Shown piece after piece: positions 1 through 14,391 of a DNA stretch of 64,000 bases. A model generated the notes under the pieces. The model searched no databases and was not told where the DNA came from. It saw only the letters and a list, made by a program, of their open reading frames with translations. Numbering within the stretch: position 1 is the first letter of the stretch; each line of letters begins with the position of its first letter. Source of the DNA: Plectrocnemia conspersa (taxonomy: Eukaryota; Arthropoda; Insecta; Trichoptera; Polycentropodidae); the NCBI GenBank assembly GCA_009617715.1, contig VTFK01000053.1, positions 682,001 to 746,000 on the forward strand, read 5' to 3'. Made by a program: the position numbers and the translations under genes.

Positions 1-600
1 ACAAATACTTATTTGTGTAATTATTTTTTTGCAGATAATTTCGACTAAAATATGTCAAACATGGAATATTGTGATTTTAGATAGCATGGTAGTAGCAAGA
101 ATAGGATTCATATTCATGTGAGAGGATCGCAAACTCATTGTTGCAATCCATTACAATAAATTCTTGCGACTTGTGAGAAATGTTTGGTTTGAAACCCAAT
201 ATTAATAGTATTTCTGTTATCTTTTAAAGAGGAAGGTTACCTTCAAAAATGACGAAAATAATATTATGAATAACCTATGTTTATTTACTTAAAATACACG
301 TTTTAAAGCAAATGAGCAAAGAGTGTTCATGTATTATGCGAAGCATGGGTTCAAATGCCCTATCATGCAAATTTTAAACAAACATCTCATGTGTAAATAT
401 TTACGTATGTAAAAAAATGCATAGATAAAGATGACACTGCGGCGAATACAACGCGTATGAGAGATGTGTCTGACCGCAACCACAATATTGCTGTTGTGTA
501 TCCAATTATGCCTTTAAAAATGAGATCATAGTTAAACCATTGAGTATGTGTATGTTATTTTAAGACTCTAGCTCCTATTTTAATAAATTATTTATATGTA
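1..600. other. AT-rich intergenic sequence; nothing recognised
   Basis: I see no convincing open frame, inverted repeat or known element here. Confidence 0.5.
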
Positions 601-605
601 TGTAT

Positions 606-1265
606 ATAAGAGTTTTTGGTAGGGTCGTCATTTCAGCTTTTTCCAAAGAGGGGCAAAAGTAGGCCAGTCAGTATCTCTTTTTTTATTATTACGATTTCAT
701 ATCGAAATTCAAGGGGATGTCCTTGTTTAAAATTCACGTCAAAAGCAAGAAAATCGTGCCGTCGCAATAGAAACGTTCAATCTAGCGTTCATATTAGAAC
801 TTTTTATAACAATATTACGAATTTCAATAGGTACAATATGTTATTACAAATGAAGCATATCTAATTATGACCAATAGAAAAGCGCAAAAATCAATTATCC
901 TTTCTCAGAAGTCAAAAATCCACGTCAAAAGCAATAAAATCGTGTTGGCACCGCTCATCATATATTTAAAAAAAAGTGTAATATCGGAGTGCAAACAGAT
1001 AATGGAGAAATATGCGGAGAAAAATATCATATAATTTTAATAGCATCTGTCAAATAAATTATATTTTCACTGGTAAAAATATATATCTACCGGCGAAAAT
1101 GTATTCCGATATGATTTCAATGAAATGACATGTTTAAAAAAATATTTTAGTGATATACAAGACTTCTTTTTATGGATAACCCGTGAATTTCAGGCCTAGA
1201 ATCAGAAAGGCTTTCATCTTTAATATTTCAAATTCAAGGGGAGGGGTGGAAAAAGCCCCACCTGC
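606..1265. repeat. Mosaic of dispersed repeat pieces shared with 13.7-14.0 kb and 41.3-42.1 kb
   Basis: Several short blocks recur elsewhere. AATTCACGTCAAAAGCAA-type sequence at 731-762 and again at 872-947 matches one arm of the MITE at 41364-41554. An AT-rich block at 1026-1116 recurs at 3441-3530 (reverse) and 13718-13812. A G-run block with GGCCAGTCAG (655-672, and 1236-1262 without that word) recurs near 13924-13950 and 42000-42050. The pieces look like broken copies of one composite non-autonomous element. Confidence 0.6.
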
Positions 1266-1699
1266 TCTTCCAAAATGACGTACGTGTACGGGACAATAGC
1301 TCATTCTAAATTTACAGCTGATTTATACCATAATGTATTATATTTAATGGTAAGTAAATACATTTGAACAATTTCTTAAATTTAAAACATCATATTTCGT
1401 TTATATAAATATCTGACAATATTTTTTAACGACATGCTTAACATAACCTCAAATATTCATATCATATTTGTTCGGTAAGCAAAGATTTTATTTCTTTTTT
1501 CATGACTTCATGAACATAACTTACAGAGCCAAATATTAAAACATGTTCAAGTCAAAACATCCTATAAAAAAGTGCAGTTGACATATTATTGCTAGTTCTA
1601 CTTTTTTTAGTAGTAATATCGCGTGCTCGATGGAGAAATTTTTGTGTCTCTGATATTGTTTTTTAATATTACTCGTATTCCACATAAAGCACTTAATAT

Positions 1700-1985
1700 G
1701 TTTTTCCCTTGAGTTTTACATACGCAAGAAAGTAAAATCGTTCTGGTAAAATTATTGCGTTTTATAATTAAAATAGTGGCATTTCTATCCGATTTAAAAC
1801 TATTTTTTACGTTTTTGTAAAACGCTGCGAGCGTTGAGAATGGAATAAAAACAGCAAGACTGTCTTTTGAAGCAAGCAAAAAAACGAAATTTTCGTATCT
1901 ATTCTGTTTTGAAAAGCGAAGTGTTGCAGGTATGAAGACATTCAATTTGATTGCTCGCTTTCAATTTGTTAATCAAAGCTGATAA
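1700..1985. repeat. Dispersed repeat E, copy 1 (second copy 47105-47395)
   Basis: Words such as TTTTATAATTAAAATAG, CATTTCTATCC, CTGTTTTGAAA and CAATTTGTTAATCAAAGCTG recur in order, diverged, at 47105-47395 (for example CTCAATTTGTTCATCAGAGC). I see no protein, tRNA-like promoter or clear inverted ends, so the class is unknown. Confidence 0.5.
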
Positions 1986-1989
1986 TAAA

Positions 1990-4900
1990 TTAATATATCA
2001 TAGATAATAAAGATGGCTAAAGCTTAGTTTATAACAAGTTAAACTATTAGAAAGCCATATAAAAAATTTAAAAAACGAAATTTTAGAAAAATATTTATTA
2101 TTAGGAAAACCAACTTTCACTGCGCAGCAAAATTCTTTATTACTTTGAAAGTAATCTGTTAGCTGTATAGAATTGAAATAATGTAATTATAAGTGAATTA
2201 AAAAACATATCTAATCTTGAACGTGTCTTAATTAATGTTTTTTACGTTACTAATATAAGTTGATGGTGTATTTAATATACCCCACTAATTAGATAATTAA
2301 ATTTTAATAATAATGATGTAACATATTGCTTGTATTTATAATTCGCAGGCATTGAAATTATTTTTGTTGATTTTCGTTCCAAAAGTGCGCACTTTTTAGT
2401 GTTAGATGTAATAAAGTGTTTTTTTTTTGTGTTGTAAAATTATCGCTATAAATCATTGAAAATTATCAAAAATTCAAGGGTCAACTAACTGTGCCACGAT
2501 TTTAACGGATATGACCTGCAAAATACGTTTATAATTATTAAATTGAATTAGTAACTCAAATTTTTTATAGCGACATTATCTATAATATTTTAATTAAAGA
2601 GACAGTCGGACGCTGCATGATTTTGTCATAATACATAATATATTTTATATTTTGGGCAGTTATTTTTTTATCTATGTGAGAATTACCAATTCGTATTCAA
2701 AATGGCGTCTCTTAATACATCGAAATTAACTTTGTAAAAAAAATACTAAGCACATTCGGAAAAAACAAAGTTTATTTTAATTTATTAATAACTTCCTTTT
2801 TTACATAGGTTTGCTATTATTGATATCACTAATTGACAAATATGTATGCATATGTATAAGAAAAAAAGCTAGGGAAAATTAATGTTTATTAATTATTACC
2901 GAACAGATTACCCCAATGCGTCATAATAGTCGATCGCAAAAAAAAACATTACATTTATAAATTGATGATGAAATACTAAAATTAAGCAATATTTATGTCT
3001 AGCTTCTCAGAGCTTATATTGAACACATCAACGTATAATGACAGCGTATTAAGAAGCTGGATGTCTACTGCTATAGGCGAGTTGCCAAGTGCGGATGTCG
3101 TCACTGAAACCGGTATAAAAATTTGCCTTAAAAGTGTTGATATGTATATTTATTATAAATTTAAGAAATTAACAATAAAATGCAGTAAGGGATAATAAAT
3201 AATCGAATTCACTCATATAAAGTATCTCAGAAATCTAATTTAAAATTTAAAATAAAAAAAAATAACTTTGAAGCAATGTTTTTATAGATTGTATTATTAG
3301 TAATTTAACAACTATATTTAATGCAGAAATATAAATAAATAATATATTCAGTTTCTCGTGGTTATTGCTAAAAGAAAATCTAGAAAAAATAGTCTCGAAT
3401 CTATCCCGAAAATATTTTTTTAAATATGTCATTTATGTAAAATCATATCGGAATACATTTTCATCAGTAGATATATATTTTTATCAGTGAAAATATAAAT
3501 TATCTGCCAGGTGCTAGTACATTTATATGATTTCAACTTTTCTATATATATATATATATATTTACATACTTAGTAGTATTTTGCTTAAAGCACTTCCTCC
3601 CAAATTATAATGGAATTTCGTTTTGAAAAGAGATATGTAAATTGTAAAAAAATGAACAATGCTGAAAGATTGCCGGTTGTCGAACGACTACATTGATAGC
3701 GACTCCAGGTCTTTTTGTAAAGACAGCGAATACACTTTTAGGTCATCAACCTATAAAGTTTTCAATTGGCACTTGTGTAATATGTACATATTAATTCAGA
3801 AAAAAACAGATAATAGGTGTAAGTTAATCAAAATTAATAATAACTTCAAGTCGTGAGATTCAAATCGTTTGATGTTGTTGAATGAATCTGATCCTGACTG
3901 AATGGTCCTTCATAATTATAAAATATAATATTTTTTTTTATTTAGATTCACTTTTGCAAAGTTAAATCAGAAGAAGCGATCAAATCATTCAGTTTGAGTT
4001 TGTTGAATCTAAAAGTTCGTGTAACGTTGGGTCGACCTATTTAAAAACGGTAAACGAGCCTTAAGAACGATTAGCGTAGCGGTCGACCAAAACTGCAGTT
4101 AGGGAGAAATTATTTCTGCTTTGAATAAACTAGTTATTTATAATACACGTGTGACCATTAATGAGGCGTGCATTGATTCCAGAGAAGTTTCTGTTCGGTG
4201 TCGCGAATGTTGTGACCAAATCAGAGAATTGTTAGATTCCTTACAGGTATTTCAAGCTCGTGCGATTTCTTTCACTGAGAAGGTGATGCTTCGATATTTT
4301 GCAGTTAACGCAAAATACTATTAAAATCAGTTTATTGGAACAAGAAGATGGCAGGAAAGCTTCACTGTTGATTAACAAGTAAAGTTATGACAGATCTGCG
4401 ATGAAAATTGCTACTTCTTTTCTAAAAAAGTTTGCTTCTCGCAGTGAAAAGTACATAGGCAGTTCAAACAAATATTTGTATATATACAGCGATAAGTGAT
4501 AAATATAATTCAAGATGGCGTCGTGCGGCAAGTTCAAATTGGCTTGCGTGCAAAAAATCACAACAAACATCTTTAAATTCAGCATAGAGAAGACGACGCT
4601 GAAGTGTCAAGTGAAAAAAGAATAAATATATGTGTACATTTAAATGACCTTTCCGAAATATTCATAGATACAATACACACCTTGTGGTAGGTAGGCGGGC
4701 AAAGACCGACGTCGAGGCAAGGAGCGAAATGCGACCTCCTGTGATCTTGCCCCCCTGTCCGCGCCCCAATTATCCTTTCTGTCTTTCCGCCATTGCGACC
4801 GGCCAGCAGCCTTATTTATAAGATGCAACACAGTCTATTGACACTAAACGCCTGCTTTGAAAACTAATCGAATCGAACCGAATTACTCGCGACGCATAAA

Positions 4901-5200
4901 TATGCATTAAATGTACATATAATTACACAACGCTTTACATTATTTTGTGATATTTAAAAATTAAACAAAAATATGTTTAATCTATAATTAATTAAATCAG
5001 ACATAAGAATATATATATATTTTATATGACTGTTATTTGTGATTTGGAAATCTGGTGGGTGAAATCGTGTACAGGTGTTTGTTTCTAAATATCTTATGTT
5101 AAGAATATACATTGCCAAATTGTTATTATTGTTATTGTATAACAAAATAAATTCATGTTAAATAAACCCTAATTTTAGTTCACTTTCGGACCACATCGGA
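1990..5200. other. AT-rich intergenic sequence with scattered repeats
   Basis: No gene is recognised. It holds one reverse copy of an AT-rich repeat (3441-3530), a (TA)n run near 3545-3561, and a GC-richer patch at 4680-4830. That patch carries a minus-strand TATAAATA word near 4813, which resembles a promoter but has no supported gene after it. Confidence 0.45.
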
Positions 5201-5216
5201 GAACGTCGGGGTAGAT

Positions 5217-5452
5217 CAGGTCTCGGCAACATTTTTTGGCTGCGGGTCAAAATAATTACAATGTGACTATTAAGAAGACTATTCGGGTCAGTAAATATTT
5301 TTGGTCCTAACAATCATATATGTGGTCTGGTCGTAACATCATAATCCTGAACATGTACATATATTAAAAATAAATGTTATTTGCAGAATTCAAATGGATC
5401 ATTTAAAATAATCAAACTTGGTGACCCGCAGGTCATAGGTTGCCGAGCCCTG
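5217..5452. mobile_element. hAT-type MITE, 236 bp, with near-perfect 8-bp target duplication
   Basis: The terminal inverted repeats read CAGGTCTCGGCAACAT on the left and, reversed, CAGGGCTCGGCAACCT on the right. A subterminal TGCGGGTCA is shared by both ends. The flanks are GGGTAGAT (5209-5216) and AGGTAGAT (5453-5460), an 8-bp duplication with one mismatch. CAGGG-type ends with 8-bp duplications are characteristic of hAT elements. There is no coding capacity. Confidence 0.85.
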
Positions 5453-5534
5453 AGGTAGATTTTTTTATTTCAATATATGTGTACATTTTCAAGTGTATTG
5501 GTCTTCAGTCCTTTTTTATCTATATGTACCTATA

Positions 5535-5990
5535 TACAGTATATGTTTGCGTCGAGGATACTCAAATATGATCTCAAATATGACTCCATTGTCTGGAATC
5601 CGAGAGAAGCTAAGTACTCCTTGTTGTTAGAGAGAATCCAAAGAAAAATTAGTACGAGTCGTATCCATTTTTGTATCCTAGTGCCTTTTTTCTAGGAGCG
5701 TTGGGACATAATTTATTGCATTGTTGGTGTAGCTTCTATTTAATGAATAACTTTTTAAAGTTTTAGAGCAGTTTCGAAATCGCGTAAATTCTCGGCGACT
5801 TTCGGCTGCGAGTGCCCTAGAGAGTCGCGATCGCGCTCCTTATTCTTACACGTTTCGGCCAAGACGTAAGCGTTTGAAAGCGCACCTCTTGTACGAGCGA
5901 TCCGGTTTCTCAACGAGCTTGCCAAACACAAGAATGTTTTCGGCGATAGCTATGAGGAGCTAAAAAAATATGTGAAATGGTGCTTCCCTA
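5535..5990 (+). mobile_element. Non-LTR retrotransposon relic, C-terminal end of reverse-transcriptase ORF
   Basis: The translation includes YDSIVWNPREAKYSLLLERI, the conserved region after the RT domain of Jockey/R1-like LINEs (VWNP...KLERVQ). Farther on, in a shifted frame, APLVRAIRFLNELAKHKN matches the usual C-terminal end. Frameshifts and stops show it is dead. Confidence 0.7.
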
Positions 5991-5999
5991 TTTTATGTG

Positions 6000-6127
6000 T
6001 GTTGTTGCACAGTTTTGTATTACTTTCTAAAATGTTTTATATTGCTTATATTATATAATAGCCATTATGGCGCCTGTCAAGTCATAATGGTCAGATTTGT
6101 AATAAAAAATAAAACAAATATCTCTAT
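6000..6127. other. Short AT-rich spacer; nothing recognised
   Basis: It links the LINE relic and the dispersed repeat that follows. Confidence 0.4.
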
Positions 6128-6300
6128 ATGGAACATGTTAAATACATTATTATATATACAATAGGTAATAATGTTTGGAACGAATTTGATATACATAAAG
6201 ATCGTATCCATAACGACGTTTGTTTAGTACGGATTTGCATATAAAATAAATAGCTAGAACGAATTCTGCGAATTTCAGTCATAGTATTCACTGCTGATAA
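6128..6300 (+). repeat. Dispersed repeat D, copy 1 (reverse copy at 15620-15932)
   Basis: About 170 bp starting TGGAACATGTTAAATACATT and including ACAATAGGTAATAATGTTTG and GGATTTGCATATAAA recurs in reverse orientation at 15620-15932. That second copy carries roughly 100 extra bases. No coding content or clear ends are seen. Confidence 0.65.
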
Positions 6301-6309
6301 ACATTCCAT

Positions 6310-9195
6310 TTATAGATGTTTTTGTACAAATACTTGTAAAAATGTAAATGTAACTGTAATATATACTTGTAAAAATCTAGGATAAGTTAAATCTAGGATC
6401 CGTAAATATCTAGTAAATATTTCTGCTAAATTCGTTAGTTTGTTTGATCCGCCATTTTTTCTTGAAAATAGCATTTATTCAGAACATGAAAAAAATTTCT
6501 CCGTCAAAAAAATTAGAGAAAAATTAAAAAAAGTAAAAATGGTTTTAAAATAGAACTAAAATTAATAAATATGGTTTTTAATTTTTTTGTTTTCATATGA
6601 TATAACAAAATTTTTGGGCACAATATCAACATGAAATTTGTTTTAAAAATTGCTCTTGGCTAAGTTAGCGAACCAAATCCACCTAATCTTTTTTTTAAAT
6701 ATTAAACATATTATAAAAATATTTAAGAGAAAAGTTAGGAAATAAAGAAAGTATGTATTTATAAATAAAAATTACAAAAAACTATTTCGCGAGGCTAAAA
6801 ATATTATTTAATAGACATAAAATAATATTTAAATTGAAATTTATCTTTTTTTATACAGTTATATACAAAAATCTATCTAAATCTTGCGACCTTTCCAGGA
6901 TATATTTTTTTAAATCAATTCATTTAACACAATATGTATTCTTAAAATTCTGTTGAAAATAATACTATTTATGCAACAGTGCATTACCTCCCGCCTGTTG
7001 AGCATTTCAAAATTTGAACGCCAGTTTAATAGCATATACATATATATGATTTCACATATCAGATGATTATATGAAATATTAATATCGTCATATAAATACA
7101 CGTGTTAAATTTAATGAACAGTAGCGAAATAGTGTAGTATTATACATTTCGAAAGACCAATCTCTAACTCCTGTCATTTCTCAGTAATTTCCCAAAATAT
7201 TAATGTTTTTAAGTTTGGTTTACTGCTTTTAAAAGTCAGGATGGATGTGATATAAAATCAACTATTTTTATATTTAAATAATAGTTTTTGACATCTCTTA
7301 TCTTGATACTAATATTTGATAAGCACAATCGAAATATCAACTGGTGGCGTCATGGAAACAGCTGATCTCTACAATGTGATCATTATGTTTAATAGTTTTA
7401 GTAGATGGATATTTACTCTATATTTATGCATATATTTAAGACGCAATAAATTTATTATGTATTTTATATGCACGTACCTGATTTAATATATGTATTTACA
7501 TTATATACATGCTTTTGTAGATATATATAATTTTATAGATGTTTTCTTGATTATTATTATTTATTTAATTTATATATTCCAAACTTTCAAATATCGAAAA
7601 CATTTAGATTAAAGGTTTCAAGTATTTGTTGAAATTGGTCAGATTGGCACACAAACTATTGAAACTTGAAAATTTTCTCCCTGTTTGACGCGTATCTGAA
7701 TTTATTAAAATGAAATGTTTATTTTTCTTCATTTTGTTAAATAGATCGGTGATTTTAAATATGTGTTTCTAAAACGAATGGATAGATGTGCATACTGCGT
7801 TTTAAAAGCAAGTAATTATAGACTATATATTTTTAATTGTCATAATGAATATTGCAAAAATATATTTTAGGTGATTTTAAAGATAGACCATTTACGTTTA
7901 AATAGTAATAATGATAAGATAATCAAACATCGGTAGCACAAAAAACAATAAATTTAACCTTTTAAAATTTCGTCAAATATTTTATGTTGGATATATTTCT
8001 CATATTATATTTTATACTATTTGTGAGTATTATATAGGTAATAAATAATTCGGTTTGATTTAAAAATAAGACGATTAAAAAATTATTACCAAAACAACAT
8101 AAAAAAATGTTCACAAAACATAATATTTATTTAGAAAACACACTAATAAATGTGAGGTTTCAAATATTTTTTTTAAAGAAACGTTATTATATGTATATAA
8201 TTCACTATTATTTTGACGCGAAATTCATATAGATAAAAAATCCTAAATATTGTATGCTATCTTGTTACTATACAAAATTTCATTAAACACTAATGCATCT
8301 ATTTCTCAAATGAATTTGTGTTATATATATATATTTTTTTTATTATTATTATATTTTTGAAAGCATGTGACAATTCACAGATGAATAAATGTATACAAAA
8401 AATATACAAAATGGTCTATATAATTGTTTACTTGGGAATACTTCCGAAATATTCATTCGCTTGGCAATTTCTATTCGGATTTGCGCCAAATCGGCGAAAT
8501 TGACGAAATAATTGTAACGCGACGCTTTGCCAAAAGAACGTTTTCACGAAAACAAGATCATTTGCTGTTCTATTTTTTGATTCAATATTTATGTTCCTAA
8601 ATTTTCTTCAGAATAACTTTCTTAAAATACAACGATAACGTGTCAATTTAAACAACAAACGATCGTAAATAGTCAAGATTATTTGTTAATTGGCCGTTAT
8701 TAAATATAAAATAAAGAGTTTGCTTAATTGTCGATACCAGACGAACAATTAAAACCAATAAATTACGTGATTAGCGATTTTTTTCTCCTTGCACTTTTAA
8801 CTTCGGCCTTATCGCTAAACATTATACATTTCAAAAATAAAATAATATCTCACAAGTTTGTGTTTTATTTTTTACAGTAATATATATATAAAATATAATA
8901 CTATTGTCAATTATCAACACAAATACAGATATTAATAATTACTGGAAGAGTTCTGAAAAAACTTCTGAATATTGAATATTCATGTAATTAGACTAAGATG
9001 TCATCTTAATATATGATAATTATACTCCAGTCTTGAATATAAAGAATAACTGCATTCTGCATTAAAACAAGATAATTCTTTTCGGTAGAAATATGGATGA
9101 AAATGGATGTTCTGCTGCCTGTTTTAATAACGTATCGCAAGCGTTTTGAGCAAGAAGTAATGTAATTAAAAATATACTTCTTTATCAACTAGTAA
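6310..9195. other. AT-rich intergenic sequence; nothing recognised
   Basis: Long AT-rich stretch with low-complexity TA runs. The open frames are short and have random composition. Confidence 0.5.
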
Positions 9196-9199
9196 ACCA

Positions 9200-9500
9200 G
9201 GAGGAACGAAAATCACTCCATCCAATTAATTCAGGAGTTTAACAATAAAGATATTCTACAATTCATTAGGAAACAAACTATTTTAAAGCCAATATATGGA
9301 ATTCAAATCTGGGGTGTAGCCAAAAATTCCAACATCGAAATAATCTTATGATTGCAATCAAAAACATTGAGATGCATCAAAGGTGCTACATCTTCGTGTT
9401 AAATAATGTAAACCAAAAGAAGAGATTAATACTTACATAAATTAATCGCTAAACAACATGTAACATACATAAATGCCACACGTTTGTAGGTAATTCAAAG
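9200..9500 (+). mobile_element. Jockey-like LINE fragment, thumb/C-terminal region of RT
   Basis: The translation LKPIYGIQIWGVAKNSNIEI followed by LQSKTLRCI matches the conserved KPIWTYGIQLWG...SNI...FQSK block of Jockey-clade LINEs. Small deletions and stops interrupt it, so it is inactive. Confidence 0.75.
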
Positions 9501-9509
9501 AAATAAACG

Positions 9510-12500
9510 TCACACATTAAAATTGATGTTTACTGATTTTCCGATCAAACCGATCGTTCGTAATCAATTGTTTAGATAAGCTTTGAATATCGAACAGTCT
9601 TTGTGCTGTAATATTTAGCATTCCAAGTGAGGTCGGTCGTCGACCCGAATATTGGGAATCTCTCCAATGAATGAAAATAGAAATTGTAGGGAAAATAATT
9701 TTCGCACAAAAATAAATTATAACATGAATTTAGCAATTGCTATTTCGTTCGCATAAATAAGCTGGCATTGTGTTTAACAAAAATCAGCTAATTCATAACC
9801 AGATCTAAACTTGAACTTGTGATTCACAAACTCTTTTATATTACACGTGTGCCAGATACAAATATAACTTAAGGTCAAGTTATTTTCGACACATAACTAT
9901 TAAACCTACAGGCGTTCAAATATATATATGAGTAATATTTATATATATTAAATATATAATACTTGTTTAATACAATTAGAGTAGATGTAGGTTATGGTCT
10001 TTCTATTAACTTAATATCATAATTTCACAACGATTGTATTTTAATGATAAGTGATTAACGTAATGATGAGTCAGTTGTTAATGTGACACTAATGTTTTTT
10101 ATATGAAAAAAATATATATAAAATAACATAAGCGTACTTACAAAATATTTCTTATCCCTTAAAAGATGTGTAAGAAACTTGAGAAAGTGCAGTTGCAGTC
10201 TTCCGATATGGACCAAAAGATCAGTTGAGGGAGGGTTAATTTTTTCTTTTTCAGAAAAGTTTCATTATAATGTCGTAAGTAGAAGGAAAGTAGGATAGAA
10301 TAGCTAAGACTATCGAGGACCCTCCCTCGCGAAAGTCTTAAACTGACTGAAGATATTCCCACACAAATGTCATTCTTGTTAAGTGTACTTTTACCGCTAA
10401 ACTTCTAAAACTGTATGTATTTAAAGGAAAAAACATTTATTTTAACTTAATTTAATGAACTTGTAATTGAATACAATATGTTGAATAAGTTGTTTTAACA
10501 TAAGCAATATAGGGGCATTATATACTTGGCAAGTATGCGGGCTCCAGTAGACGCAACATTGAAAGTAAGCACTATCCAAACATTGTAGTTATAATATTAT
10601 AATATACGATAATTACTATTTTGTAGGAAATAATTTATTCAAAGATAATAAGAGCTTACTATATATTATACAACTTTTCTAAACCGCAAAATAGTAAATT
10701 TGACACAATTATACAAAGTTTGCGCTACTATACTTCGTTTCATTTAACAGAGTCACTTTGAAGATTATCTCGTATTTCAATGATCCACTTGCGCCAAGCA
10801 AAGTTGTCATTACGTTCCAACAACTTCATTGTTATTCCGACACTCGCAGCGCACGTACGATTCATAAATGATTGATTTTGATAGCTTATACCTTTCACTA
10901 TTTCAACATTAAAAAATATAGTAACGTTTCTACAGGTTACCCAAATGCGTCACTATTGTCGAAATCAATATTTACGTCTTAATATTTAATTGTAAGCTCT
11001 TTATAACAACTACGGATATCTCTAGCAGCATGGATCGCTATTTTAATATACATAGTGTATTTTTTATGATAAAATTCAATCTACTTGCGAATAATAGAAT
11101 TCAGTACTATCAGCAAACCACACAGGAACTTTCCAGAGTTTCTAGATATAAATTTACATTTAGAAACTTTTGGAAAGTAAAAAAATTAAACATAAATTTA
11201 AGTGGCATTATTGAAATAGATAATATACAATCCTTATCAGTTTCCTAATAGCATTACGCGGTAATGAGTTATTATCTCTAACTGTAAGGAAAATAACTAA
11301 AAAAATGCAAATTTAAGTTTAAAAGATTGTTTCCAAGTATATGTTTTTTGAACTTAAAGCATATAATTCATTAAACAAAGTGGTTTTAATAAATATGTAT
11401 TTATTGAAAATCAAGAATTTAATGAACTATAGAGAAGTAAGAGTTTGTAGCTATTTTAATATAATACTAAAAATTTCACTATTTTATTATTACAATATAC
11501 ATATAATATCCAAAATATTTTTGAGTATTTTTTTCAAGTAAATTTGTTAAAATGCGATTCATTTTAAAAAATGTTAGTGATAATAAAATAGAAAGTTTAG
11601 CTCAATAGTAATTCTCCGTATAAATATAAATTATCTTATCTGCGCGATTTTAACACTATATAAGCGTTAAGTTTAAATTGGCTAAATTCATAGAAAAGAC
11701 AAAAAACTTTGTGATTCATTGATATGAAATAAATGTAAAACCTAATAATTTTATTGGTTTTTTCCTACATCCTGTTATTTTTACATTTTTGTCGTATATT
11801 CCTTTAAACTTTTTTCTTTCTGGGAATAAAATAGTGATAACGTTTTGGCAATTGTCCTAAATGCTTTTTTATGTGTGAAAAAATTGACATTATTGGATAC
11901 AAATTACATTTGGAACTAAATTTTATGCATATTGTAGACAAACAGAATGTACATAATTGGTTGTGACATATATTCGTTCCATTATCTCAGCTTTTGTTGA
12001 AACATCACTTGTATGTACTTTCACCACGAATATAATACTTTTTTATTTAGAAAGTGACAAGCAGATGTCATTTGAATAATAAAAAATAGAATTTTGTGAA
12101 ATTTTAATCATATCAAAAACTAAAGTACATTTTTGTCATAATATGCTTTTTTACTACTGAAGGAGAAAAAACGTGTTGCAAACGTTTATAAAAATGTGTG
12201 CTATATATGGAGCCATGTTGTAGTTAATTCAACTGTGCAGAAGATTTAGAGGTTTTGCTGTTAAATATACATCCGTGTTACATACGTGCATTAAATCAAA
12301 ACCTCTGATCGGTCGGGTACTAAAAATGATTGATGGTACTAAAAATTATGAAAATCAAAAATTAAAATTGAAGGTGAATATTGGTTAATTATATTAAAAT
12401 TTTGATGGATAAAATTAAAATAATATTATAACAATTTAAAGCATGTGTTCTATATTTACATGTTGTATATTCACAGTTTTTGTTATTAATAGCGAATTTT

Positions 12501-13700
12501 TCGTATCAGCTATATAAATAATCTTTCGCGTTATTTAATGCATGAATATAATCGAAAATCGTTTGATGTTCGCTGGAGTATCACGCACAGGCATCGTGCA
12601 CGTCCCCAGACAGGTTTATTTTTACTATCACGCCACAACTCCGCTTGAACGCGTGTGAGTTAACTACCGAAAGAGTTTCGATTATGTACTTTTGTAAAAC
12701 ACTTAGTCTACTTAAGACTTTTACGTGTGCCATATGCAATGAATCAATAAATGCATCCTTTAAGTAAAAAATGTGTTTTTAAATTGGTCATTTTATTGTA
12801 CTCGTCTTTTATAGTATCATAAAATACGAGTACAACTTAAAATAAGTATCATATAAACATAAAACAAATTAAACTAAATAGCTGCTGATAATGGAACATT
12901 GACCTCGAGATTTTATTTTATTAATATTAAAGTTATAAAAAAATGTATTATATATATGCAAATATATCCGCGTGCTTTTCTCATAAACTAATGGGTCATT
13001 ATGTTAATATATTTGATTCATTTTATCCGTGGTTTTGTCGAAAATGTGACAGTAAATCAAACAAATAAACATACAAATTAACACGTGTATTTCTTTTATA
13101 AAATAACTCCACATACAAATCTGATATAGATATAATCTAAGGGTCGGATCGTGGATGTTTTTTTGTGCGTTATCCTTATACCTGGCTGTTAAAATCGTAA
13201 ATAAGTGAACTAAGAATTTATCATTATAAAAGTCGAGTGTGAGGGTTTTTAAAATGATAGTGTGTGTAAAAGCAACACTGCCTAGATAGTAGATACATAG
13301 TTATATGTATTTATTTAGGTGAAATATCGACGGAGACTCATCTCTTGGTGCGGGCCCGCGCTTTGTTTACTTGTAAACAACAATGTAATTAAAATTTTAA
13401 TAAAATACAACTGCAGCGGCTCAATCTTTGTTTAATTGCCACCCGTCGCATCCCGTCGCTAAAATATTTTTAAAACACACTGCAATATCAAACAGAGACT
13501 AATTTTGTATTTTGGATTTGCCAACTATATTTATTTTAAAATTTTTCGTTAGGTTAGGTTTGGATTTGAACAGCAAGTGGACGTTTCACAACTGTAAAAT
13601 TGAGTTTAAGGGACATTTTAGAGCAGCATATAATTTTAAATCAGTTGAATTATATTTTGGCTAAATAATGATGAAAATATGTAAATGTATATATTACTAC
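9510..13700. other. AT-rich intergenic sequence; nothing recognised
   Basis: No gene or assignable element was identified. A slightly GC-richer patch at 12560-12660 holds no recognisable product. Confidence 0.5.
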
Positions 13701-13717
13701 GTATGGAAAAGGTTAAA

Positions 13718-13955
13718 ATCATATAATTGTATTAGCACCTGCCAGATAAATTATATTTTTAATTGTAAAAATATATATCCACCACTGAAAATGTATTCTG
13801 ATATATCACTGAAATAATATATTATCGGAATAAAATCGAGACTGTTTTTTTTTTATATTTTTTTTGAGGGATAACACGAGATCTTTTGATTTAGTATCAG
13901 AGAGGTCATTTCTGGTATTTCCAAGGGGGGGGGGCTAAAGTTTGCCAGTCAGAAG
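13718..13955. repeat. Dispersed repeat copy (AT-rich block plus G-run block)
   Basis: 13718-13812 repeats the AT-rich block at 1026-1116 (AAAAATATATATC followed by GAAAATGTATTC). A few dozen bases on, a run of ten G residues and TTTGCCAGTCAG match the block at 655-672. The shared order suggests one composite family. Confidence 0.6.
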
Positions 13956-14391
13956 CAATTTTTTTTTAATTTCGGTTTTATTAAGATTCATAGTATTTCA
14001 ATAACCTTTTGGATGCTACGGTGTTTTTAATTTTTTTTCTTTTACACATATTTATCGGTTTTTAAATTACATTAATATAATTAAATTTATTCAAAAACTG
14101 TTTCATGCCATTGTCATACTAACGGGGTAATAAGTTCATAAATTAATTTAGCTTACATAGTAATGAACAACAAAAATCTTTCATTGTTTAGCATCCAAAA
14201 TGCTTTTATCTTACTAAATTAGTGGAATTGTAAAGGTAAGTAAAATTATTTATTGAAAGATGCTAAAAACAGTCGAAAATCATGGGCGACATATTATGCG
14301 TTTAGTTCGAAACCTAACCATAAAAAACATTGTCAGACGCCATATTGTGTTGACGGGTATTGACCGGTATCGTTCCATTTATAACCATTAG

